Source: an uncultured Planctomycetaceae bacterium
Lineage (GTDB): Bacteria; Planctomycetota; Planctomycetia; Pirellulales; Lacipirellulaceae
Assembly (NCBI GenBank): GCA_937860165.1
Contig: CALMBE010000305.1
Coordinates: 1-5,703, forward strand
DNA: 5,703 nt
Direction of reading: 5' to 3'
Position numbers and translations under genes: made by a program. Each line of letters opens with the position of its first letter. The first letter of the stretch is position 1. Below are positions 1 to 5,703 of this stretch, piece after piece. Below the pieces are notes generated by a model. That model saw only the letters and a list, made by a program, of their open reading frames with translations. It was not told where the DNA came from and searched no databases.

Positions 1-1176
1 CGGCTAGCGAATCGTCTTGCAGCGCGAATCCAAGAGGGGAATTCCCGAAAATGCCGCGTACTCCTGCGGCAACTTGCCGGCCTAGAAACGGCGGCCGTCG
101 AAGCCCTGGTGATTGCCGCGGCTGCAGAACAAGCAGATGTGGCTTTGATCGCTCGGGAAATCATCGACGAAAAGCTGGCGAGTTGGAAAGCTAAAGCTGA
201 GGTAGATCCCACTTTCGATCTGGCGGGGTCGATCCACGCTTTGGTTGACGCACTGGCTCTGCACATCCAAGAATTCGGTGACTTGGGAAAGCAGTGGGCC
301 CAATCGATCGCCATGGAGGCGGTCAAGCTCAGTGGCGACATGTCGGCCCGAGAGGCGGAACCAGTTCTAGCAAGTTCGAGCAGGATTATCAAAGCCGTTT
401 CCCCAGTGGGTCCCAGAATGCGAACTTCGATCTCGACCCAAGCAACCATGGAGACGTCGAATCTCTCCGCATTCCAAAGCGTGCAACCCGATCTTCAAAC
501 CTTGGCAGGCTCTCGTGAGCAGTTCCTCCCCCGTTCCACACCCCCGGAGAGATCGTCGCCAACTACCCCCACGCCAAGTCTCGATCCTGAGACACCCCGA
601 GAAGTCCAACCGACACCAATTCCAGGAGGGTCGCAATGGGTTCCCGAGTGGTCGGGAAATCGATCTTCAACGACATATCCCCCCACCGACGCTACGAATT
701 TGAATCGATTGGCGATCGAACCACCAAGCCAGGACTACAACGAACCTGTGGTCAATGTGCCCAGCCCTGCCGAGATGGCCGATCTGACAGAGTCGCTCCG
801 GAATGTAAGCCCCCGAGAATTATTCGCAGAGCTTGCAAAGGCCAACTTTTATCGAGCAGGTGCAATCCGCACGGTTCTCGGCGAACGGGGCTTCGCCAGA
901 CAGGAATTTTCCTTGGGGGAACATTTAACCTCCCCCGATCCGGCAGTCCGATTGCAGTTGATCCCAGACTTAGGGCTCTTGCCCGCCCGAACCGCACGTC
1001 GGTGGTTACGGGAGTTGCTCGGGGATGATATCGCTGAAATTCGCTTGGCAGCCCTCACGGCTCTAGCGACTAGCCAAGATCCTGAATTAATCCAACTTGC
1101 GCGCGAAATCGCAGTGCGCGATAGCGATCCTCGCGTCGCGGACCTTGCCACTCGAATCGTGCGTGAAGCGCGGTGA
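1..1176 (+). CDS. HEAT-like helical repeat protein, 5'-truncated by the window edge
   Basis: The frame is open from base 1 to the TGA at 1174-1176, giving 391 visible residues; no stop or convincing start lies at the left, so the true start is before the window. A GTG at 109 is in frame, but the 36 codons before it read as the same helical, Ala/Leu-rich protein, so I do not use it as the start. Layout of the visible part: residues 1-110 are amphipathic helices; about 115-256 are a Pro/Ser/Thr-rich, probably disordered linker; about 268-391 are short paired helices with HEAT-like spacing, for example SPDPAVRLQLIPDLGLLP, then DDIAEIRLAALTALATSQDP, then DSDPRVADLATRIVRE. HEAT-like repeats usually serve as protein-binding scaffolds; no catalytic motif is visible and the partner is unknown. 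There is no transmembrane segment in this part. The gene converges on hemL with a 32-base gap. Family assignment is by pattern only. Confidence 0.8.
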   Translation, partial: RLANRLAARIQEGNSRKCRVLLRQLAGLETAAVEALVIAAAAEQADVALIAREIIDEKLASWKAKAEVDPTFDLAGSIHALVDALALHIQEFGDLGKQWAQSIAMEAVKLSGDMSAREAEPVLASSSRIIKAVSPVGPRMRTSISTQATMETSNLSAFQSVQPDLQTLAGSREQFLPRSTPPERSSPTTPTPSLDPETPREVQPTPIPGGSQWVPEWSGNRSSTTYPPTDATNLNRLAIEPPSQDYNEPVVNVPSPAEMADLTESLRNVSPRELFAELAKANFYRAGAIRTVLGERGFARQEFSLGEHLTSPDPAVRLQLIPDLGLLPARTARRWLRELLGDDIAEIRLAALTALATSQDPELIQLAREIAVRDSDPRVADLATRIVREAR

Positions 1177-1186
1177 GAGCCCGGAC

Positions 1187-1200
1187 TTCGTGGCGACGAA
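1187..1200. terminator. Small stem-loop between convergent genes, possible weak terminator
   Basis: TTCGT at 1187-1191 and ACGAA at 1196-1200 form a perfect 5-base-pair stem with a 4-base loop. It lies inside the 32-base gap between the stop of the HEAT-like gene (1176) and the stop of hemL (1209). No T-run follows on either strand, so it does not meet the usual intrinsic terminator pattern. It could be a weak bidirectional structure or chance. Confidence 0.2.
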
Positions 1201-1208
1201 TGGGTAAT

Positions 1209-2507
1209 TCATTGCATCGCGGCCTCTGCCGCCGAGATGGTCAAATCGATATCTGGCTCGGTGTGTGCCGTCGAAACAAACAGGGCTTCAAATTGACTAC
1301 AGGGCAAATACACCCCACGGTCCATCATGTTCCAAAAGAACTGGGCATAACGCTGAGTGTCGCTGTGAGCTGCCTCGCGCCAACCTGAGATCGGGCCTGG
1401 GTGAAAAAACAGGGTCATCATGCTCCCCACCCGGTGAAGTGTGTGAGGGATTCCAGCCGCTGAGGCGGCACGACGCAATCCTATTTCCAACCGCTGCGAG
1501 AGGTTTTCGAGTAGTTCGTAGGGGGGAGATTCCTGGAGAATCTTGAGCGTTGCGCAGCCGGCGGCGGTTGCCAAGGGGTTGCCACTGAGGGTGCCTGCTT
1601 GAAACACTTTGCCCGCTGGGAGGATGTGATTCATAACCTCGGCGCGCCCGCCATAGGCTCCGACCGGCAGCCCTCCGCCGACAATTTTTCCTAGCGTCGT
1701 GATGTCCGGCTCGAGGCCCAGCAGCTTTTGTGCTCCTCCCAGGGCGACTCGGAAACCTGTCATGACTTCATCGCAGATAAGTAGAACTCCATGCTGGCGA
1801 GTGAGTCGCATGAGCGCCGCGCAGAATTCGGTGGTGGGGCGAACCACACCCATATTTCCCACGATCGGCTCAAAAATGATCCCGGCAATCTGATCGCCGC
1901 GAAGTGAGAAGGTTTGTTCCAGTTGTTCGACATCATTGTACTCGAGTACCAGTGTGTCGCGCGTGGTGCCGACAGTTACTCCAGGCGAATTGGGAGTTCC
2001 TAGGGTTGCGGCGGAACTCCCGGCGGCCACCAACAAACTATCGACATGACCGTGGTAATTGCCGGCAAATTTAACGATGACATCACGACCGGTGAATCCC
2101 CGTGCCAGTCGGATTGCACTCATTGTCGCTTCGGTGCCTGAATTCACGAGGCGGACTTTTTTGATCGAGCCCACCGTGGCAATGATCCGCTCGGCGAGCT
2201 CGCTTTCGGCCTCGGTGGGTGCCCCATAGCTGGTGCCACGGTGAATTGCGGCTTCGAGTGCCGCAACAACCTCTGGGTGTCGATGCCCAAGAATCATCGG
2301 CCCCCAAGACCCGATGTAGTCGAGATAGCGATTTCCATCGACATCAAACAGGTAGGCCCCGTCGGCCCGGTCGATAAACAGCGGCGTCCCCCCCACGGCA
2401 CCGAAGGCCCGGGCGGGACTGTTGACACCGCCGGGCATCAGATTGAGAGCACGCTCAAAGGCTCCCTGGCTACGTGGGCGTTGGATCGTTGAGGGAGAAT
2501 TCGACAT
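1209..2507 (-). CDS. hemL: Glutamate-1-semialdehyde 2,1-aminomutase (HemL)
   Basis: This cytoplasmic PLP enzyme converts glutamate-1-semialdehyde to 5-aminolevulinate, the last step of the C5 route feeding heme and other tetrapyrroles. The protein has 432 residues, the usual family length. Visible family marks: PGGVNSPARAF at 25-35, GSWGPMILGH at 67-76, the cofactor-phosphate motif NSGTEA at 122-127, YHGH at 151-154, DEVMTGFR at 246-253 with Asp246 expected to contact the PLP ring nitrogen, the Schiff-base lysine Lys274 in TLGKIVGGGLPVGAYGG, and GTLSGNP at 305-311. All key residues are present, so it should be active. I chose the ATG at 2505-2507 because the family N-terminus begins just after it; a longer in-frame version from 2678 would add 57 residues running into the kinase gene. 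No clear Shine-Dalgarno site precedes the ATG. The kinase stop codon is only 25 bases upstream on the same strand, so co-transcription is likely. The C5 route also needs glutamyl-tRNA reductase (HemA), which is not in this window. Confidence 0.97.
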   Translation of the reverse strand: MSNSPSTIQRPRSQGAFERALNLMPGGVNSPARAFGAVGGTPLFIDRADGAYLFDVDGNRYLDYIGSWGPMILGHRHPEVVAALEAAIHRGTSYGAPTEAESELAERIIATVGSIKKVRLVNSGTEATMSAIRLARGFTGRDVIVKFAGNYHGHVDSLLVAAGSSAATLGTPNSPGVTVGTTRDTLVLEYNDVEQLEQTFSLRGDQIAGIIFEPIVGNMGVVRPTTEFCAALMRLTRQHGVLLICDEVMTGFRVALGGAQKLLGLEPDITTLGKIVGGGLPVGAYGGRAEVMNHILPAGKVFQAGTLSGNPLATAAGCATLKILQESPPYELLENLSQRLEIGLRRAASAAGIPHTLHRVGSMMTLFFHPGPISGWREAAHSDTQRYAQFFWNMMDRGVYLPCSQFEALFVSTAHTEPDIDLTISAAEAAMQ

Positions 2508-2532
2508 GGGCCAACCAATTCCGAAGGGGAAG

Positions 2533-4410
2533 TTACTGGGACTTTTCAACAGTTGGTGTAATTTCGGTAAGTGCCTTTTGGGCAGAGACGATGACTGCGG
2601 ATGCCCACGGCTCTTTCCCATAAAGTCGCACAATCGCCCGATACATTTCGGCCCCCTGCTCGGGGTTGCGCTGTGCAATCAATGCGGCGACTTGCATTCG
2701 CTCCTTCAAGCGTGGCAACTGCACGGCGGCGATTTTCTCGAACTCCTTGGCCAGCTTCTCGAGTTCTTGCCGAGACAGCACCAACCACTGTTGGTCCTCG
2801 GCAGAAATACCCTGATCCGGTTTTCCTTCATCCGTCGGGCCATTGGCCGTGACATTCGTCGGATCGTAGAGCCGCAACAAATCCTTCAACATCACTTGAG
2901 CAACTTCGGGGGAATCTTCGCCGCTGGCGATTGCTTCGAGGTAAATTTTTTCGAGGGGACCAACATTGTTCGCATCCGCGTAGCGACTTTTCATACGGGC
3001 TTGACGTTGAAGCTTTTGGAACTCCAGTTGCTCCAAGTAGCCGGAGAGCTTCTGATTGCGAGGATCTTGGGGAAAACGAAGTTTGAAATCTCGCAGTTCG
3101 TCTTCGACGATCCGCAAGTCTTCGTCCCCTGATTGTTCGATTGCGGATTCGATTTGCTGGAATAAATCATCGGCAGTTGTCGGCCGCGAAAACTTCCAAC
3201 CGCCCCAAGCGAGGGTACACAGCAACATCGCTAGTGCGATCCAGCGGGCAAGGAAGGCCGCATGGCTATCAGCTTCTTCGAGTTGCTGATGTCGCCGGGC
3301 ATCTTCGGCGACAGTGGTAAAGTGGGTGCTCTTTTTGATCTCACCGGGGAAACTAGCGGAAGTGCCACTGTTTTCCCGCGATTCTGCTTCGGCTTGGGCG
3401 AGTGTTGGCGCATCGAACAGATCGATCGAGTCGCCCGCGAGCGGGTCGGAGTGGGGCAACATCACCCGCGCCAACTCATCGTGCGTTACCCCTTCGTTGA
3501 TTACCGAGGTATCCCCAAGCGATTTAGGAGGGTTTGACTCGCCTGAGTTGAGTCCGGCTAGTGACGATTGCTCGGCTCGGGACAGGGCTTTCTCCATCGC
3601 TTCCATGTGTCGGCTCAGCACGAGCACATTGGGGAAACGGGCCTCCGGTTCCTTGGACAATAGTTGCAGGATCAGGCGATCGAGTTGGTCTGGGGTGCCC
3701 GGTGCATAGCGGCGCACTGGCTCAGGTTCGGCAAAGCGTTGCATTTGCAACATCTCGGGCATGGTCTTGGCCCGAAACGGAGGGCGACCTGCCAAGAGCG
3801 CGTAGAGAACTCCACCCAGGCTGTATTGGTCACACTTTTCTGTAACCGGTCTTCCGTCGGCCTGTTCGGGCGACATGTAGTCGGCAGTGCCGAGCACTCC
3901 ACCCGCAGTGGTCAATTGGTTTGAACCGAATAAGCGGGCAATGCCGAAATCGGCGATCTTGATTTTTTGGTCCTTGGTCAGCAGCAAATTAGCTGGCTTG
4001 ATATCGCGATGAACCACACCATGGTCATGCGCATGTTTGAGCGCCCGACAGATTTGAATGCCGAGTTGCAGGGTCTCGTGCCAATCGAAGCGACGTCCAC
4101 CGTGGAGTTCTTCTTCGAGACTCGTGCCGTCGACCAATTCCATCGAGTAGTAGAGCATTCCCTCCTGCTCTCCATACCCGTAAAGCCTCACGATTCCCTC
4201 ATGGCAGAGCTTTTTGAGAGAATCGATTTCGGCTTCAAACCGCTCGCGAAATCCTTCGGCAACTGCTAGCTGAGGATTGAGTGCCTTGACAGCCACGCGA
4301 GCCCCGGAAGCCTCTCCCGGGCCGGTGAAAATGGCAACATAGACGGCGCCCATTCCCCCTTTGCCGATTTGTCGCTCGATGCGATAGGGCCCAAGTCGCT
4401 CAATTTTCAT
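2533..4410 (-). CDS. Transmembrane Hanks-type serine/threonine protein kinase
   Basis: A complete 625-residue kinase that phosphorylates Ser/Thr of unknown targets. Kinase domain at about 9-275: glycine loop GKGGMG 16-21, ATP-anchoring Lys42 in VAVKA, probable helix-C Glu61, catalytic loop HRDIKPAN 134-141 with Asp136, DFG 154-156, activation-loop Thr167/Thr168, GTADYMSPEQ 174-183 with Thr175 and the APE-type Glu182, Asp194 in DQYSLGG, and Arg258 near the end. All catalytic residues are intact, and it is an RD-type kinase that can be expected to autophosphorylate. Residues 276-385 form a Ser/Glu-rich juxtamembrane linker. One membrane span lies at about 386-407 (bases 3190-3255), placing residues 408-625 outside the cytoplasm. 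This outer part is charged, helical and cysteine-free; it shows no PASTA, WD40 or sugar-binding pattern, and I do not recognise it. The start ATG at 4408-4410 is preceded by AGGG six bases upstream. hemL follows after 25 bases. Upstream is a divergent SH3-domain gene. Confidence 0.96.
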   Translation of the reverse strand: MKIERLGPYRIERQIGKGGMGAVYVAIFTGPGEASGARVAVKALNPQLAVAEGFRERFEAEIDSLKKLCHEGIVRLYGYGEQEGMLYYSMELVDGTSLEEELHGGRRFDWHETLQLGIQICRALKHAHDHGVVHRDIKPANLLLTKDQKIKIADFGIARLFGSNQLTTAGGVLGTADYMSPEQADGRPVTEKCDQYSLGGVLYALLAGRPPFRAKTMPEMLQMQRFAEPEPVRRYAPGTPDQLDRLILQLLSKEPEARFPNVLVLSRHMEAMEKALSRAEQSSLAGLNSGESNPPKSLGDTSVINEGVTHDELARVMLPHSDPLAGDSIDLFDAPTLAQAEAESRENSGTSASFPGEIKKSTHFTTVAEDARRHQQLEEADSHAAFLARWIALAMLLCTLAWGGWKFSRPTTADDLFQQIESAIEQSGDEDLRIVEDELRDFKLRFPQDPRNQKLSGYLEQLEFQKLQRQARMKSRYADANNVGPLEKIYLEAIASGEDSPEVAQVMLKDLLRLYDPTNVTANGPTDEGKPDQGISAEDQQWLVLSRQELEKLAKEFEKIAAVQLPRLKERMQVAALIAQRNPEQGAEMYRAIVRLYGKEPWASAVIVSAQKALTEITPTVEKSQ

Positions 4411-4416
4411 TGATTG

Positions 4417-4420
4417 CCCT
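4417..4420 (-). promoter_or_regulatory. Ribosome binding site of the kinase gene
   Basis: Read on the minus strand, AGGG lies six bases before the kinase ATG (4408-4410). It is a short but correctly spaced Shine-Dalgarno-like match and supports this start, which also falls directly before the kinase domain (glycine loop at residue 16). Confidence 0.45.
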
Positions 4421-4492
4421 GTCTACGGAGTGAAGAATGGCTGGACGGATTCAGGAAAAGCGAACATCAGCCATTTCATCCTAGCAAGGAGA

Positions 4493-4532
4493 ACAACGTC
4501 CAGCTAGCACAAGAAGTCTAGCTGGGAGTTGT
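4493..4532. repeat. Long inverted repeat (dyad) in the divergent control region
   Basis: The left arm ACAACGTCCAGCTAG (4493-4507) and right arm CTAGCTGGGAGTTGT (4518-4532) are complementary at 13 of 15 positions around a 10-base centre. The inner 8 bases (4500-4507 with 4518-4525) and the outer 5 bases (4493-4497 with 4528-4532) match perfectly; only the two positions between them differ. It ends two bases before the candidate -35 box of the SH3 gene and lies 83-122 bases before the kinase ATG. No T-run follows on either strand, and no gene ends here, so an intrinsic terminator is unlikely. It may be an operator for a dimeric regulator serving both divergent genes, or a leader hairpin of the kinase transcript. 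Confidence 0.75.
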
Positions 4533-4533
4533 C

Positions 4534-4562
4534 TTGAAGCCCCGGCGGAATATTCCTATAAA
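4534..4562 (+). promoter_or_regulatory. Candidate sigma-70 promoter for the SH3-domain gene
   Basis: TTGAAG at 4534-4539 (4 of 6 to TTGACA) and TATAAA at 4557-4562 (5 of 6 to TATAAT) are separated by exactly 17 bases, the preferred spacing. Transcription would start near 4569, leaving a leader of about 65 bases before the ATG at 4633. The call is a consensus match only. A palindrome at 4547-4556 fills the end of the spacer and a large dyad ends just upstream, so the promoter may be regulated. Confidence 0.45.
4547..4556. repeat. 10-base perfect palindrome in the promoter spacer
   Basis: GGAATATTCC is self-complementary and sits immediately before the TATAAA box, between the candidate -35 and -10 elements. 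A protein bound there would block RNA polymerase. Palindromes of this size also occur by chance, so its interest depends on the promoter call being right. Confidence 0.4.
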
Positions 4563-4619
4563 CCGTGACCTATTTTCCTAAGATTCAACCAGCGCGGGCT
4601 TCCCCCGACCATGTTCTGC

Positions 4620-4625
4620 AGAGGA
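4620..4625 (+). promoter_or_regulatory. Ribosome binding site of the SH3-domain gene
   Basis: AGAGGA ends seven bases before the ATG at 4633-4635, which is good Shine-Dalgarno placement. It favours that ATG over the adjoining in-frame GTG at 4630, which would be only four bases away. An in-frame TAA at 4579-4581 rules out a start further upstream than that. Confidence 0.65.
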
Positions 4626-4632
4626 CCGAGTG

Positions 4633-5703
4633 ATGACACGGTTTGACAATCCATTGGCGCAAAGTTGTCGATTGAAAATATCCAAAGCTGCGAGCTCGCT
4701 CTTGGCGCTCACTGTGTTGGCCTGCGGTTCACAATCTCTCCGGGGTGAAGCAACTTTTCCCTATGTGGCCTACGTGGCTGCACCTCAGACTTTTGCCCGC
4801 AGCGGTCCCGGACAGCGGTATTATCCGACGCAACAACTCGCACAAGGTTTTGCTGTCGAAGTTTATCGTCACGATGACGAAGGTTGGTGTGCAGTGCGTC
4901 CTCCCGAGGGAAGCTTTTGCTGGATCGCCGCACACGAAGCCCGTCGCATCGACGGCGATCAGGCTGAGATTTCTGTCGAAGGCTCGGTCGCCCGAGTGGG
5001 AAGCGTGGTTTCACCCGAGCGGAGCGCGGTGCAAGTGCTCTTGCGTCGCAATGAGCGTGTACAACTGTTACCCTCCGCCGCGAATGACGACCCAAACTGG
5101 TTGCGCATCACTCCACCGGCAGGAGAATTTCGTTGGATAGCAGCAAACAATTTAGCGCGTCGGCCCCCTGTCGAGAACTCAACGGGGATACAACTCGCTG
5201 CGGGCTGGACTCAACAGGGTGCCCGCCGTGACTCTCCCGCCAAACAAGTTCCTGGCATTGCAGCTGATCGGGGCTTCACCCATTTGGCCAAGAATTCTGG
5301 CCCGCTCCAACCCAGTTTTCCCCAAGCCACTCCGCCGGCTAACTCTGGCCCAATCCTCGCCGGATTGCCGGTGCCCGAGAATGAATCTTCGGCTGTAGAA
5401 CTCGTGGCGACCTCGCCCGCTGCCGAACTGGGAGGGCCTCGGACACTTGAAGTGCCGCCCTTGCTAGACAATTCGACCCCCTTGCCTGGAAACCCTGCCG
5501 TCGTGAGTTCCTCGCCCCGCGTGCGCTTTGGAAGTTCTCCCTCGATTGTTGGCCCTGCTAGTGCTCGGGTCGAAGAAATGCAACTGCGCCTCTCGCAATC
5601 CGTAGTTCGGCCCAAGGAGGAATGGCAATTTGATCAATTACAAGCCGAGGCAACTGCACTCCTCGAGAAAAGCGATTCGGCCTCGGAACGTGAGCACTTG
5701 CGT
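4633..5703 (+). CDS. Secreted tandem SH3-domain protein, 3'-truncated by the window edge
   Basis: The frame is open from the ATG at 4633 to the last base, with 357 visible residues and no stop. Residues 1-40 form an export signal: Lys15 and Lys18, then a hydrophobic stretch at about 19-30. Cleavage after RGEA (Ala40) is the simplest reading; VLAC at 28-31 also loosely fits a lipobox, so a lipoprotein is possible. Two SH3-like domains follow, at about 45-105 and 116-177. The first has the typical ARSGPGQRYYPTQQLAQG opening; both end in matching segments, RPPEGSFCWIAAHEARR (89-105) and TPPAGEFRWIAANNLARR (160-177), which shows internal duplication. Residues 178-312 are a Pro/Ser-rich linker. 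From 313 a charged helical region starts (VEEMQLRLSQSVVRPKEEW, then FDQLQAEATALLEKSD) and runs off the edge. Bacterial SH3 folds often bind cell-wall or protein ligands; the ligand here is unknown. The gene is divergent from the kinase gene. Alternative: an envelope scaffold or sensor without wall binding. Confidence 0.87.
   Translation, partial: MTRFDNPLAQSCRLKISKAASSLLALTVLACGSQSLRGEATFPYVAYVAAPQTFARSGPGQRYYPTQQLAQGFAVEVYRHDDEGWCAVRPPEGSFCWIAAHEARRIDGDQAEISVEGSVARVGSVVSPERSAVQVLLRRNERVQLLPSAANDDPNWLRITPPAGEFRWIAANNLARRPPVENSTGIQLAAGWTQQGARRDSPAKQVPGIAADRGFTHLAKNSGPLQPSFPQATPPANSGPILAGLPVPENESSAVELVATSPAAELGGPRTLEVPPLLDNSTPLPGNPAVVSSSPRVRFGSSPSIVGPASARVEEMQLRLSQSVVRPKEEWQFDQLQAEATALLEKSDSASEREHLR

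Noticed and set aside
109..111. GTG as the start of the HEAT-like gene
   Set aside because: The frame is open to base 1 and the upstream residues continue the same helical, Ala/Leu-rich pattern. There is no convincing ribosome binding site before it.
636..1028. 130-codon plus-strand open frame inside the HEAT-like gene
   Set aside because: It is in another frame of a gene whose own frame gives coherent helical repeats. The translation is Arg/Pro-rich and unpatterned.
2508..2678. In-frame N-terminal extension of HemL by 57 residues starting at 2678
   Set aside because: It overlaps the kinase 3' end, is not HemL-like, and would make the protein longer than the family. The ATG at 2505-2507 gives the expected length and N-terminus.
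2422..3132. 236-codon plus-strand open frame
   Set aside because: It is antisense to the kinase C-terminal region and the hemL start, both of which are supported by protein motifs. Its translation has no recognisable domain.
4478..4486. Possible extended -10 box (TGCTAGGAT on the minus strand) for the kinase gene
   Set aside because: It fits the TGnTANNAT pattern and would give a leader of about 60 bases, but no -35 box is seen at usable spacing. One short match is too weak to annotate.
4493..4532. Reading the dyad as an intrinsic terminator
   Set aside because: It lies between two divergent gene starts, where no transcript should end, and neither strand has a T-run after the stem.
4745..5140. 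131-codon plus-strand open frame overlapping the SH3 gene
   Set aside because: The frame starting at 4633 has a good ribosome binding site, a signal peptide and two SH3 repeats across the same bases, so this one is an out-of-frame shadow.
5211..5615. 134-codon minus-strand open frame
   Set aside because: It is antisense to the linker of the SH3-domain protein and is low-complexity Gly/Ser sequence, as expected from reading a Pro/Ser-rich region backwards.

Overview
The window looks like ordinary chromosomal core sequence from a planctomycete, most likely of the Pirellulales. This rests on three things: a Hanks-type membrane kinase without PASTA domains but with a helical outer C-terminus, a secreted protein with tandem bacterial SH3 folds whose wording resembles planctomycete proteins, and loosely spaced genes with few strong Shine-Dalgarno sites. 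The lineage is inferred from protein style; no marker gene is present.

Layout. Positions 1-1176 (+) hold the 3' part of a helical-repeat (HEAT-like) protein with a long Pro/Ser/Thr-rich linker; its start lies before the window. It converges on hemL (1209-2507, -), glutamate-1-semialdehyde 2,1-aminomutase of tetrapyrrole synthesis, across only 32 bases. Upstream of hemL, on the same strand and 25 bases away, is a complete serine/threonine protein kinase (2533-4410, -). It has an intact catalytic core, one membrane span and a roughly 218-residue outer domain of unknown role. A divergent 222-base intergenic region (4411-4632) follows. It carries a strong 15-base-arm dyad, a plausible sigma-70 promoter with a 10-base palindrome in its spacer, and a good ribosome binding site. 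From 4633 to the right edge (+) runs a large open frame with no stop in the window: a secreted protein with two tandem SH3-like domains, a Pro/Ser-rich linker and the start of a conserved helical C-terminal region.

How they may work together. The kinase and hemL are probably one transcription unit, with the kinase first. The kinase and the SH3 protein are divergently transcribed from a shared control region, and both have parts outside the cytoplasm, so a joint envelope role is possible but unproven. I see no mobile element, CRISPR array, tRNA, rRNA or defence system. The control region at 4493-4562 and the unassigned kinase outer domain are the parts that most deserve a second look.
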